A stretch of 64,000 nucleotides of DNA from Marsupella aquatica (Eukaryota; Marchantiophyta): positions 12,834,001 to 12,898,000 of the forward strand of contig OZ316897.1 of assembly GCA_973895155.1 (NCBI GenBank). The letters are read 5' to 3'. Positions 1 to 10,729 of the stretch are shown here, piece after piece. The position numbers were made by a program, and so were the translations under genes. Position 1 is the stretch's first letter, and the number at the start of each line of letters is the position of its first letter. The notes below the pieces were generated by a model. The model made no database searches, was not told the DNA's origin, and was given only the letters and a program-made list of their open reading frames with translations.

Positions 1-1
1 G

Positions 2-613
2 GTTCCCTACGGTGGGCTGAGGGATGTCAATGTCAAGGCTGGGGAGACGGTCATCGTCGCACCGGCAACGGGACCCTACGGTGGATGTGCAGTGCTCGTT
101 GCCCTTGCGATGGGCGCAAGGGTTATAGCCATGGGACGTAATGTCGATGTCTTGAAGAAGCTTGCTGTGCTAAACCCCACCCGGGTCAAGACCGTGGAGA
201 TTACAGGCGATGCGGAGGCCCAGACCAACAGACTGCACAGTTGCTTCGGGCCCGTGGATGTGTTTTTCGACATCTCTCCGGCGCAGGCTGCCAAGTCGAC
301 GCACATTACTAGTGGGATCCTTGCGCTGAGGCATGGAGGGCGGATCAGTCTCATGGGCGGCATACGTGACGACATCTCCATTCCACATTTCACTCTGGTG
401 CATCGCAACCTCCAGCTGAAAGGGTGCTGCATGTATCCTCAGCAGGCAGTCGGAGAGCTTATTAAGATGATTGAGGCTGATGTGCTGAGGATCGACGAAA
501 GAAGCATCGGACAGAGGTATGTTGGTAAGTTCGAATTAGACGACTGGGACAGTGCCTTAACTGCAGCCGCGGAAAATGTGGGGATGGGCGAGCTTACCTT
601 GTTTAGCCTGTGA
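2..613 (+). CDS. MDR (zinc-type alcohol dehydrogenase-like) protein, 3' part, copy A
   Basis: The reading frame is open from the window edge to a TGA at 611-613, about 203 residues. It starts inside the gene, at the residues VPYGGLRDV. It covers the Rossmann (NAD(P)-binding) half of a medium-chain dehydrogenase/reductase: a glycine-rich segment ATGPYGGCAVLVALAMGAR, then FDISPAQAAKSTHI, LRHGGRISLMGGIRDD and a C-terminal helix region ending MGELTLFSL. The set of motifs resembles the fungal-type alcohol dehydrogenase branch of the MDR superfamily, as I recall it. Members are cytosolic oxidoreductases acting on alcohols or carbonyls; the substrate here is unknown. It is nearly identical to 7401-8013 of the second copy, so the duplication is recent. 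The upstream part lies outside the window, so completeness cannot be judged. No intron is visible. Confidence 0.7.
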   Translation, partial: VPYGGLRDVNVKAGETVIVAPATGPYGGCAVLVALAMGARVIAMGRNVDVLKKLAVLNPTRVKTVEITGDAEAQTNRLHSCFGPVDVFFDISPAQAAKSTHITSGILALRHGGRISLMGGIRDDISIPHFTLVHRNLQLKGCCMYPQQAVGELIKMIEADVLRIDERSIGQRYVGKFELDDWDSALTAAAENVGMGELTLFSL

Positions 614-2222
614 AGCTGATTCAGCATCGACCCATTTTTCTTCACACAATTCAATGTCTGTGTCTCCCTGGATTGAGAAAAACTTATTCTCTTCCTTCGA
701 CCGTAAATGGCCAATTTTCTGTAGGAAATGATCCGAGTCGGCACCGATTTGGGAGGGATATTATGAGTTGAGATGATAGGTGACAGTTGCTGAGAGCGAA
801 TAATCGCGAAGGCCCACTACGCAGCTAGGTCTACTGTGCTTAGTGACGAGGGGACAATCACGCCCGTTATGATACCCAGAGCTTGGAAAGGATAGTTACC
901 TTTCAAAACTAAGTATGGAGACGAAGGTTCTGTACACGCCCACGCATTGTAGATAACGCAATGTGAAAAGTTGAGAGTATGATGGCCCTGTTGGCTTTTA
1001 TGTTTTCTCTCGCTAACTATGAACGATTCAGGATCTGTGTGATCGATTTCAAGTTCTTCGTAATTCACCTTCGAGGATAAAAATTACAGGGTAATGTAGT
1101 AGAAGTTGAGCAGCTCGAAAGGACCGGCTTCTTCATCGTCGGTACGTTTCCTATCTCTTTGCTATCCACCATATTACCCGAAAGAGTTGGACGCCTAAGT
1201 CTCGTTAAGAGTAGTTGTTATACGTTCTTTGCAAAGAAGATTATGACCACTGCTGTTCAACAGGGTACATGGGAAAACAATATCTCTGGAAAACCCACTT
1301 TGAACCGGCGTTTCCTCATCTCAGAAAGGCCCTTACATACCGGGTGGAAGAACCAGAAGACAAAATGTCACAAGTCGCAAGCTCTGATTGATTGCTACTC
1401 AGTTCAAAGTCCAGAGTCTAGTCAGCGCAGCTGGGAGCGCTGCAGTTGACAAACACGATGACAAGTATACTTGAAGTGCTGGAGCAAAAGTATACTTCGG
1501 CATGGGGATCCTCTCTGTAAACACAACGAATACACCCAGAGGGTTGCAACACACACGGGGAACTCTGGCTGCAGTTGAAAGGACGAACATGAAAAGGTTG
1601 AACCCTTGTCGGAGTGACTGCAAAATTGACCTCGATTAGTAGCGTGGAAAATTATTGTTCTGACGGAACGCACTGCTGTCGTAGATAAATCGGGGATAAT
1701 CATCTCCTCTCGTTGAAGAGAGGGAGATACGCTCAAGTAGAATCAGCGCCAGTTCTGGACAAGGTTCCAGCTCCGAACCAATGAGCACGATCTGACGTGA
1801 GAAGATCTACTTCTGATTGCTACATGGAGGATTGCGTAACTTTCCCGACTGGAGTAATTTGCAGTTGCCGATCGATCTGTCAATGTCCATTCTTTTACTA
1901 CGAGGGAGAATTCTATCCTGATATGGGCTGCAGACATATTAATTTCCTTGGAACTCAGCAGGCAGCTAGATCTGAATAGATCGAGAAGGTTTTAAAGTCC
2001 ATGTCGATTGATACCTTCTACCAAGGCCAATTGTAAGCTAGACACCATATTTGTTGATGAACAAATGAAAACACACATCACCAACTCTTATATATATTAA
2101 CAAAAGGATACATCTACCTACAGACATTTAACCTTGGCCTGCCCTCTTGCACTTCCTCAGACTAGCCATGATGCAAGGCGTCCAATTTCCAAGACGAGTT
2201 TGGTACAACATTGACTGGGAAA
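614..2222. other. Conserved non-coding spacer of the MDR/MDPNV duplicated block
   Basis: No convincing gene is present; the short open frames are not supported. About 614-1660 matches 8014-9100 closely. Parts recur reversed near 36434-36600 and 46700-47090 (the stretch with TTATGACCACTG and the 'cctcatctcagaaaggcc' motif). About 1740-2000 recurs reversed at 46330-46690. The sequence therefore belongs to a dispersed duplicated unit rather than to a single gene. Confidence 0.6.
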
Positions 2223-2516
2223 CTAGAAATTAAGCTGGACCACTTCTTGGGTACACTGTGAAGGCTCTCCTGCTTGCTCTCCTGGGTGCTCTTGAGCCTC
2301 CCCGGGGTGCTCTTGAACCTCTCCTGGCTGCCCTTGAGCCCCTCTTGGCTGCGCTTGAGGTCCTTCCCTGTCTAATGGAGGACCGAATAACTGTCTAATT
2401 ATTGCGAACCACATCATAATGTAGTTCGCAATAACCCATGTCAAGACCAGCTTCAAGCCCTCAAAGATACAGTCTGACAGGATATTGAGCAGTATACTCA
2501 AAACGTTTGGATCCAT
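2223..2516 (-). CDS. Small hydrophobic MDPNV-family protein with PGE-rich tail, copy 1
   Basis: A 97-residue frame read from the ATG at 2516; an in-frame GTG just upstream is a less likely start. The first ~45 residues begin MDPNVLSILLNILSDC and are strongly hydrophobic, with one long segment LVLTWVIANYIMMWFAII likely to span or lie in a membrane. A basic stretch and LDREG follow, then heptad-like units of the type QPGEVQE and HPGEAQE encoded by a 21-nt minisatellite. Four related copies lie in this window (near 10494, 40126, 45858 and 57882), three of them open. All share an upstream flank containing 'atatttgtgctgac' and 'gtcgtcaggtgaagaagac'. I recognise no known family. It may be a real small gene family or the coding part of a repeat element. 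Confidence 0.45.
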   Translation of the reverse strand: MDPNVLSILLNILSDCIFEGLKLVLTWVIANYIMMWFAIIRQLFGPPLDREGPQAQPRGAQGQPGEVQEHPGEAQEHPGEQAGEPSQCTQEVVQLNF

Positions 2517-2522
2517 GTTCAC

Positions 2523-3910
2523 TGAAGCCCTTAGGAGTCTTCTTCACCTGGCGACATAAAACGTTTCAACTGAGTCAGCACAAATATCAGAACTCGCGGG
2601 ATATCTCAGTCTCCCATTTGTTTGCTAATCCGTTGAAATTCGCTCGACTGTGGTGCTTCTGTATGCTAAAGGCTACCTAGCTAAAGCAGCAACTTTAAAT
2701 AGCAATATTAAACCAAACTCTACATTACAATCACTCTGGTCTGATGCGTCTCCTTCACCTGGCCACATGTTTGTTTTCTCGTTGATCCACTCAGATCAAA
2801 CCACATTGTCAAGAGAAAAATTGAGTAAAACTCAGATTCCTTCACTAGTATAATTGGCTTCCATCATGGCACTGAAGGAAGCCACGAAAACTCTGATGAA
2901 ACAAAGGGGACTGGAACTAGATCGACAGACCTTAGTACAATTGTACGCTACTGATCCTGACAGAACTCATGCTGATTAGATATCTCTTTGCTATGATCCT
3001 TACACCCAGTCCATTTTGTTTAGGATACGGTTCCCCCACACTGGTGATTCATTTCCCTGAACATTGGTTTCTCAGTGTTTGACACCCTGAAATAAGCAAA
3101 TTCGTGTGATAGAACTGCCCAACCGTCTTACAGAAGTAGATGCAGTGTAGATTTTTCCCCGGTTGGCATTGGGTTTGTAATGCGACAGGTCATTGGACAC
3201 GTTTTAATCGGACGCTACTTACGATTTGAAATGTCCTTTCCTTCCGGTGTGAAGTTTTCATCTCACTCCTTGTGGAATAAAGATCAAGGCTGACCCCTGT
3301 TTCTTTCAAAAAGAGATGAAAAAGAAAATTGAACAAATTGGGTCATCCTACAGGCCCAAAATGTATCAGATTCCTCCTATGAAGCTCCGTAATTTTGACC
3401 GACCAAGAGCGCGAACACAATCTTAAGATAGATAGTTGGGCAAAATACCAATTTGGTTGTCAGATACAGCCCTTGCAGGTCTACTGGATGTCGCATGAGT
3501 GTGTTCTTCCAGAGCTGCGCAGCTACAGCAGCAAAGTAGTGCCAAACGTTCAGGGCTCGAGCTTGGATTGCCCACGTTCTTCCTTAGAGACGTTTTCGAA
3601 AGGTGTATATAGTGCAAATTTTTTTGTGCTACGAATTCCCCCGCAACAGAACCCTGCCCGTCTTGGACTCGGCCCCTCTCATGGACTCGCGCCCGCTTCC
3701 ACAAGACAAGGATCAACGAGCCGACATTCCAGCCCCCGTCAGGAAAGAGATGTCTTTCGGATTAGAGGCCTTCACGTCAGCATTTTGGACTTTATTCTTT
3801 AATAAAGTAACCACATCGAAGGAAACAATGAGTATAGATCTGTACGGTACTGTCCTAGCAAGCCGGAAGTCAAGGACAACCAGAATGGTGCCAAAAATCA
3901 ACTGGGTATA
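2523..3910. repeat. 3' flank of duplicated block A, grading into the R2 repeat
   Basis: This stretch matches 10730-12080 over most of its length, including the 'gtttctcagtgtttgacac' and 'tcctcctatgaagctccgtaat' segments. From about 3700 it is related (reverse strand) to 44480-44620 and 56880-57180, through the 'ggctggaatgttggatcgttgatcc' and 'actttattctttaataaagt' motifs. The open frames at 3395-3802 and 3603-3911 overlap in different frames, are not shared intact with other copies, and are not called as genes. Confidence 0.5.
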
Positions 3911-5060
3911 AAACTGTGGACTGTATATAAAGGCCTAAATAAACTGGATATGGAAAACTGGATACGGAGGCTCGAAATCCCGATCCAGAGTGTCCTATTG
4001 CGAAGTCTGTGCTCCTGTACGATGGTGGGGTAGAGTCAAACGTCCAGACATGCGTCAGAATTGAGCATTCCTGGAGCAAGTGAGGGGCAGCACTGAGAGC
4101 GGTGGTTTTGCTCTCCGAATGTCTACAAGATCTGTGAAATGTGGGATCCGGCTGCATCCGAACTCCGAAAGTCAAATCGGAAGCTGGCAACGTCCACGAT
4201 CATGTCCCGACTCGCGTCAGAAATGAGCATTCTTGGAGCAAGTGAGCGGCTGAGCTGACAGTGGTGGCTTTGCTCTCCGAGTCTATAAGGTCTGTGAAAT
4301 ATGTGATCGAGCTGGACCCGAATTTCGGACTTACCTCAAATCAGAAGCTGTCCAACAACGGACGGGGTCCCAGATTCAAGTCAAGTAGAAGGTAAGCGAA
4401 ACCAACAACGGACGGCCGGGGGTCCCAGATCAACTGGACTGTATATGTGCGGGTATATGTGGACAAGAAGTCGCTTCTGTTCTTTTTTTTTTCCGCCGAA
4501 AGCAGGCCCCCATTTCTTCGCCGAAAGCAGGCCCATTTCTCGGCCGAAAGCAGGCCAATCGTTTGCGAGTCAGATCACAATCTCTTACTCTGCATCGTTT
4601 GCGAGAAGCCAATTTGCGAAGCCAATTTTTTCGGTTGCGAGATCACAATCTCTTACTCTGCATCGTTTGCAAGATCACAATCTCTTACTCTGCGCAATGC
4701 CAATATCTTCCTCTGCGCAATACTATAAGGGCTCGTCTGGTAACAGAGATTGCTAAAGCACGACCATACTAAAAGTGATGTTAGCTTGAAATAATAGGCG
4801 AGAGTCGGCGGAACACCTGATTGATGGAGCTGCCGTGTGAGGATTAAGCTGCCAAGTCCACTTGCGGCTTCGGGTGCCAACTTCTGGCGCCTTAGCTGCC
4901 TTCGAATCAAACAATCGCTCTCAAGGACTGACTGAAGAAGGCGAGAGCACAGGCAATCAACCGGCGTGTCGCTCCTGCAGCATCCAACAGCAACAACGAC
5001 ACATAACCTGAGCACTCACGTATCATGTGGATGGCCTGAAATGGATCGAATTTATTCTCG
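3911..5060 (-). repeat. R2 dispersed repeat, copy 1 (reverse orientation)
   Basis: The reverse complement of this stretch matches 42890-44480 and 55710-57000. Shared landmarks include the segment around 'gcaggagcgtaacgccagttgac', 'cacacggcggcttcgtca', 'atggtcgtgctttagcaatctctg' and 'ttctggttgtccttgacttccg'. The central part of the longer copies is missing here. No protein domain is recognisable. Within it, 4490-4560 holds three copies of a ~25-bp unit containing 'ccgaaagcaggccc', and 4570-4720 holds repeats of 'gatcacaatctcttactctg'. Confidence 0.55.
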
Positions 5061-5129
5061 AAAATTATGAAATCGAGACTGAGTAAGCATGCGAGCGCAA
5101 GATGTGATAAAATATATAGACGATCATCC

Positions 5130-5333
5130 TCTGGAAGTAAAATTGCAGAAAATCAGAACTCTTACGGTACCCATCAATGGCGCCTTCGAATCAAACGATC
5201 TCTGGAAGTGAAATTGCAGAAAATCAGAACTCTTACGGTACCCATCAATGGCGCCTTCGAATCAAACGATCTCTGGAAGTGAAATTGCAGAACTCCTACG
5301 GTACCCACAGTGGCGCCTTCGACTCAAACGAGC
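5130..5333. repeat. 71-bp tandem repeat, ~2.9 copies
   Basis: Units begin 'tctggaagtgaaattgcag' at 5130, 5201 and 5272; the last is shortened by a small deletion. The unit length is not a multiple of three, so a conserved coding role is unlikely. A second small duplication, of 'actgccgagctctcccaaat', follows at about 5349-5405. Confidence 0.85.
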
Positions 5334-5405
5334 GAAGTGTGATTGCCGAGACTGCCGAGCTCTCCCAAATGTGAATGCCGCGACTGCCGAGCTCTCCCAA
5401 ATGTG

Positions 5406-6470
5406 AACCAGTCTGAAACCTGTACATCCGCAGTCACAAACAATAAGTGTGTTTATACCCCAAAGTTTTCCGTATTATATTGTCATCTTTGTGGCGGATG
5501 CCAGGTGGCAAGGCGTCATTGGCCCTGATGTTTCTTGGTTCTCCCTCCCCGACTGCTGCTTGCACCTCCCGCAGCCTTATAGTGTTTTTCCCGACTGCTG
5601 CTTGCACGCCCGCGGCTTATTATGCTGATTTTGTATTCAATTATGTTCCTGACCGTCAGATCTCCCTTAAGGCGGACGGTTAGATTCTGGCTAATGGGGC
5701 TGGGAGTAGGTGGAACATTTGGTGCAAACAGAAAGTAGCGACCATAAGTGGCGAAGGATTTTTTGGGGAGGTGGAATCTAGCAATTTTCGCCACTAAAAG
5801 AAACACTGGCTTGCACCTCCCTCCGCGCCTTGCTGCTTGCACCTCCCTGCCCGACTCCTCGGCTGGTCTGATGACGCTGATAAGCTGGTTTGATGCAAGT
5901 TTGATGCAAAGGGCTTTGCTTCCTACACACTTCATTACACACATTCCTCAAACATGTGGTCACATTTCATCAGACACATTCCTCACATAAACATGTGGTA
6001 CATATACTATTTAATTTAATTTTTTTACTTTTCTTTCAATATGTTGTCCAATTTGTTCCTGTACACAATAGATTTCATGGGGCTGAAAGTAAAGAATAGG
6101 GAGTCAAAATTTTTAAGCCAATAAGATTGTAACTTTTCCAGTGACCGAAGGATGTACAAATACTGTATCAAAGAATATAATTTTTCCTCACACTCACTCC
6201 TAAATCAGAGGTAAGTATAGAGCATTTTCATTGGTTCCTGAGTTAAAATTCATACATTTAAAATATAATATACATTTTGGCATATGGTGTATTTGGGCCC
6301 TAGGGGATGTCAGAGGGAAGTGACCGTACTCCCTACCCCTACCTTATGGAACCTGGCCCTAAGCCACCGCAACATTGCATTCTTCGCCAGCTGGTACTCC
6401 TGTCGCGCCTATCTTTCTTCCTCTCTTCTGTCTTAAATTTTTTTTTTTCCCCCACTTTGGTCAACCTTCC
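5406..6470. other. Non-coding region with short C-rich repeats
   Basis: No gene is supported. Copies of a 'ccgactgctgcttgcacctccc'-type unit occur between about 5545 and 5860, and an imperfect duplicate of 'acacattcctca(ca)aacatgtgg' near 5940-5998. 6000-6300 is AT-rich with nothing recognisable. Confidence 0.4.
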
Positions 6471-6474
6471 CCTC

Positions 6475-6728
6475 CTTTCCAATTTCTTCCGTACCGCACC
6501 TTTCCAATTTCCCAATTTCTTCCGTACCGCACCTTTCCAATTTCCCGATTTCTTCCCTACCGCACTCCTCCTTTCCAATTTCCCAATTTCTTCCCTACCG
6601 CACTCCTCCTTTCCCAATTTCTTCCGTACCGCACTCCTCCTTTCCAATTTCTTCCGTACCGCACTCCTCCTTTCCCAATTTCTTCCGTACCGCACTCCTC
6701 CTTTCCAATTTCTTCCGTACCGCACTAT
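6475..6728. repeat. CT-rich minisatellite, ~27-36-bp units
   Basis: About eight imperfect units built from 'tttccaatttcttcc' and 'gtaccgcactcctcc' run head to tail. The long open frames here, on both strands, arise from the periodic sequence and are not genes. Confidence 0.85.
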
Positions 6729-6981
6729 TGTAAGCCACCGCAACATTGAATTCTTCGGCATCCCCAGTTGGTACAACTGCAGCAATGTCGCATATATTTA
6801 TTCCTCTTTTTTCTTAAATTTTTTTATTCTTCCCCCACTTTGGCCAACCTTCGTCCCCTTTCTGATGAGAGAGGAAAACCTTTTTGTCTGACCTTATCCC
6901 CATTTCCCTATGTAAGCCAACACAATTATCTTTCTATAGAGATTCGATCGCGAGAAGTGCCCTAGGGGTCTTACTATATGG

Positions 6982-8019
6982 ATGTCTCCCATCACCCGCC
7001 ACGTTTCTGTCTCCATAACTGTGGGTCCCGACGCGACGCTGACGCCCGGCCAACTTGTGTTCTTCGACTCAACAATTGGAGCTCGCGACGTTTCTGTCTC
7101 CATAGCTGTCGGTCCCGACGCGACGCTGCTGACGCCCGGCCAACTTGTGTTCTTCGACTCAACAATTGGAGCTCGCGACGACCCAGGGGGTGCCATATTC
7201 CTGTCCGGCGTCATCGATGGGTTTTCTGCTGGCAGCAAGAAGCTGATGGCAGGAGAGTGGAGGGATTCGACTTACGCGGAATACGCGAAGGTTCCACTTG
7301 AGAATTGTCATTTGCTGAACGAGAAACAGCTCCTTGGGAGTGTTGGCGATGGCGGCCTCGTGTATAGTGTCGAATCCCTAGCAATTATTTCTCGAATGCT
7401 GGTTCCCTACGGTGGGCTGAGGGATGTCAATGTCAAGGCTGGGGAGACGGTCATCGTCGCACCGGCAACGGGACCCTACGGTGGATGTGCCGTGCTCGTT
7501 GCCCTTGCGATGGGCGCAAGGGTTATAGCCATGGGACGTAATGTCGATGTCTTGAAGAAGCTTGCTGTGCTAAACCCCACCCGGGTCAAGACCGTGGAGA
7601 TTACAGGCGATGCGGAGGCCCAGACCAATAGACTGCACAGTTGCTTCGGGCCCGTGGATGTGTTTTTCGACATCTCTCCGGCGCAGGCTGCCAAGTCGAC
7701 GCACATTAGGAGTGGGATTCTTGCGCTGAGGCATGGAGGGCGGATCAGTCTCATGGGCGGCATACGTGACGACATCTCCATTCCACATTTCACTCTGGTG
7801 CATCGCAACCTCCAGCTGACAGGGTGCTGCATGTATCCTCAGCAGGCAGTCGGAGAGCTTATTAAGATGATTGAGGCTGATGTGCTGAGGATCGACGAAA
7901 GAAGCATTGGACAGAGGTATGTTGGTAAGTTCGGATTAGAGGAGTGGGACAGTGCCTTAACTGCAGCCGCGGAAAATGTGGGGATGGGCGAGCTTACCTT
8001 GTTTAGCCCGTGGACCTGA
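6982..8019 (+). CDS. MDR (zinc-type alcohol dehydrogenase-like) protein, copy B
   Basis: A single open frame of 345 residues. It is a medium-chain dehydrogenase/reductase, probably an NAD(P)-dependent cytosolic alcohol or carbonyl oxidoreductase of the type common in fungi (family view from memory). In order: the end of the GroES-like domain (ITVGPDATLTPGQLVFFDS), a linker with GEWRDSTYAEYAKVPLENCH, then a Rossmann domain with ETVIVAPATGPYGG and AMGARVIAMGRN, and a C-terminus ending VGKFGLEEWDSALTAAAEN. Two oddities. An 87/90-bp in-frame tandem duplication repeats about 29 residues near the start. The first ~60 residues expected for the family, which would carry part of the substrate or metal site, are absent or lie in an unseen upstream exon. 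The start at 6982 is therefore uncertain and the product may be non-functional. The upstream flank 6730-6980 gives no clear first exon. Confidence 0.65.
   Translation: MSPITRHVSVSITVGPDATLTPGQLVFFDSTIGARDVSVSIAVGPDATLLTPGQLVFFDSTIGARDDPGGAIFLSGVIDGFSAGSKKLMAGEWRDSTYAEYAKVPLENCHLLNEKQLLGSVGDGGLVYSVESLAIISRMLVPYGGLRDVNVKAGETVIVAPATGPYGGCAVLVALAMGARVIAMGRNVDVLKKLAVLNPTRVKTVEITGDAEAQTNRLHSCFGPVDVFFDISPAQAAKSTHIRSGILALRHGGRISLMGGIRDDISIPHFTLVHRNLQLTGCCMYPQQAVGELIKMIEADVLRIDERSIGQRYVGKFGLEEWDSALTAAAENVGMGELTLFSPWT
7001..7177 (+). repeat. In-frame tandem duplication inside MDR copy B (87 + 90 bp)
   Basis: Unit 1 (7001-7087) and unit 2 (7088-7177) both run from 'acgtttctgtctccata' to 'caattggagctcgcg'. 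They differ by a few substitutions and one extra CTG codon in unit 2. Both unit lengths are multiples of three, so the frame stays open. The repeated residues are the GPDATL..GQLVFFDSTIGARD segment. Confidence 0.9.
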
Positions 8020-9180
8020 TTCAGCATCGACCCATTTTTCTTCACACAATTCAATGCCTGTGTCTCCCTGGATTGAGGAAAAATTATTCTCTTCCTTCGA
8101 CCGTCAATGGCCAATTTTCTGTAGGAAATGATCCGAGTCGGCACCGATTTGAGAGGATATTATGAGTTGAGATGATAGGTGAGAGTTGGTGAGAGAGAAT
8201 AATCGCGGAGGCCCACTACGCAGCTAGGTCTACTGTGCTTAGTGACGAGGGGACAATCACGCCCGTTATGATACCCAGAGCTTGGAAAGGATAGTTACCT
8301 TTCAAAACTAAGGATGAAGACTAAGGTTCTGTACACGGCCACGCATTGTAGATAACGCAATGCGCAATGTGAAAATGTAAACAGAGTATTGAAAAGTTGA
8401 GAGTATGATGGCCCTGTTGGCTTTTATGTTTTCTCAAACGTTTTCTCTCGCTAACTATGTACGATTGAGGATCTGTGTGATCGATTTCAAGTTCTTCGTA
8501 ATTCTCCTTCGAGGATAAAAATTACAGGGTAATGTAGTAGAAGTTGAGCAGCTCGAAAGGACCGGCTTCTTCATCGTCGGTACCTTTCCTATCTCTTTGC
8601 TATCCACCATATTACACGAAAGAGTTGGACGCGGAAGTCTCGTTAAGAGTAGTATTTATACGTTCTTTGCAAAGAAGCTTATGACCACTGCTGTTCAACA
8701 GGGTTCATGGGAAACCAATATCTCTGGAAAACCCACTTGAAACCGGCGTTTCCTCATCTCAGAAAGGCCCTTACATACCGGGTGGAATAACTGGAAGACA
8801 AGATGTCACAAGTCGCAAGCTCTGATTGATTGCTACTCAGTTCAAAGTCCAGAGTCTAGTCAGCGCAGCTGGGAGCGCAGTTGACAAACGCGATGACAAG
8901 CATACTTGAAGTGCTGGAGCAAAAGTATATTTCGGCATGAGGATCCTCTCTATAAACACAACGAATACACCCAGAGAGTTGCAACACACACGGGGAACTC
9001 TGGCTGCAGTTGAAAGGAGAATGAACATGAAAAGGTTGAACCCAAGTCGGAGTGACTGCAAAATTGACCTCGATTAGTAGCGTGGAAAATATTGTTCTGA
9101 CGGATTCGCCATGGGACGTAATGTGGGCGAAACATCGTAATGTGGGCGAAACATCGTAATATTGTTCTGACGGATTCGCC
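8020..9180. other. Spacer of duplicated block B
   Basis: It matches 614-1660 with small indels, including one extra segment near 8358-8400. Similarity stops at about 9100, where a short internal duplication ('attgttctgacggattcgccatg' twice, at about 9090-9113 and 9160-9183) marks a rearrangement joint. No gene is seen. Confidence 0.6.
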
Positions 9181-9330
9181 ATGTTTCGCCAGAAGAACTA
9201 TGGGAGGATGGACATGTACCTAACACGAGAGGATCTGGTGGCTGACGTAACTCGGGTTGAGGTTGGTCTAGGACTGGCAGGGTGTCCAGTGGTTCTCGTG
9301 GGGCATTGCCTAGGAGGTTTCGTCTTGAAG
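9181..9330 (+). pseudogene. Alpha/beta-hydrolase fragment
   Basis: About 50 residues read REDLVADVTRVEVGLGLAG then CPVVLVGHCLGGFVLKFV. This matches the strand-nucleophile elbow-helix pattern of alpha/beta hydrolases, where G-x-S-x-G is usual. Here the central residue is cysteine (GHCLGG). Nothing before or after continues the fold, and the frame then runs into unrelated sequence. It is probably a captured or leftover exon placed beside the MDR block by rearrangement. A functional cysteine hydrolase is possible but unsupported. Confidence 0.4.
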
Positions 9331-9708
9331 TTTGTTAATTTGCGGACAATTTTTTTCGAAGAAATACACGAAAGCCTCGTGCACAACGTGCTCATGTTTT
9401 CTTTTCAAATCCGAGAGGAATTTTCGTGTACAGGACTCCCCACACATTTTGCACGGTTGTTTGAAAGGTGATGGTGTACTTGCAGCAGATATGGAGACTG
9501 TTAAGGCATCTAGAAGAACTGAGTGCTTCATAGAATTAAAGAGAAGAAACGGTCAACATTTGGAATAGGTGATTCACGAGCAACATACATGGTAAGCTTT
9601 ATCGCTGTTCATTTTTTGATGTTTGGTGCAGTATTTTGCAGTGTTTTATTTCTCTATTATGTTTGACCTAATGTTGGTCGGATATGATTCTGAGTTTTTT
9701 TTGGCATC

Positions 9709-9835
9709 CGACAGAGGTATGTTGGTAAGTTCGGATTAGAGGAGTGGGACGGTGCTTGTGTGCAGTGGCAAATAATGTGGGGTTGGGCAACCTTCCGTGT
9801 TTCGCCGTTGAATTTGATTCAGCATCCATCCAGTT
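9709..9835 (+). pseudogene. MDR 3'-end fragment
   Basis: The sequence 'cagaggtatgttggtaagtt' and the following ~110 bases match the end of the MDR gene at 7911-8035 with many changes: frame loss in the region encoding AAAENVGMGE and a shifted stop. The similarity continues into the MDR downstream flank to about 10250. This is therefore a second, decayed copy of the gene end within block B. Confidence 0.65.
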
Positions 9836-10493
9836 TTCTTCGCACAATTCAACACCACTGTCTCCCTTGATTAAGAAAAACTTATTCCTAACCTTCGACC
9901 GTAAAACAATTTCTCTGTGGGAAATGATCCCAGTTGAGAGGGTAAGCATGAGTTGATATGAGAGCTGAGAGTTGGTCCGAGAGAATAATTGCGAAGGCCG
10001 GCCATGTATTGTAGGTATACCCAATGTAAAAATGGAAACAGGGAAATTAAAAGTTGAGAGTATGATAGCCCTGTTGGTTAGCCCTGTTGGTTTTTATCTT
10101 TTATCAAAAAGTTTTTCTCCAACTATGTACGATTCAGGATCTGTTTGATTGAATTCAAGTTGTCATAGCTCACCTTGGAAGATAAATGTTACAGGGTAAT
10201 GTATTGAGACTTTCTACAGAGCCTTCTACCAAGGCCCATTGTAAGCTGGAAAACATGTTTGTGAAATCAAAACACACGATGAGATCACTAACTTTCATAT
10301 GTTAACAAAACGACACATCTATCTATGAAGATATAATCTTGGCCCGCCCTGGCTCTTGCATGTCAGCACACTAGCCGGAGTCCAATTTGCGAGAAGACAA
10401 TCGACATGAACGTAATCAGGGACCGGTCAACGTTGTACCTTATTTTAATGTTTTGCGTTATCAAATTGCTCCAGGTTCTTCGTGGGTAGACTG

Positions 10494-10717
10494 TCAAGGC
10501 TCTCCCGCTTGTTCTCCTGGCTCCTCTTGAGCCTCTTCTGCCTGCGCTTCAGGTCCTTCCCTGTCGAATCGAGGACCCAATTACTGTCTAATTATTGCGA
10601 CCACATCGTAATGTGGTTCGCGTTCGCGATTATAACCCATGTCAAGACGAGCCTCATTCCCTCAAAGAGACAGTTGGACAGGATATTCAGCAGTATATTC
10701 AAAACGTTTGGATCCAT
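10494..10717 (-). pseudogene. MDPNV-family protein, copy 2, frameshifted
   Basis: On the reverse strand the frame opens MDPNVLNILLNILSNC and continues through LVLTWVI. An insertion ('cgcgaacg') and a lost base after TMWS shift the frame and produce a stop. The Glu/Pro-rich tail is still recognisable in another frame down to a TGA at 10494. The conserved upstream flank is degraded. Confidence 0.6.
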
Positions 10718-10729
10718 GTTTGACTGAAG

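Noticed and set aside
6307-6891. Long open frames on both strands (up to 194 residues)
   Set aside because: They run through a CT-rich minisatellite; the length comes from the periodic sequence and no domain is present.
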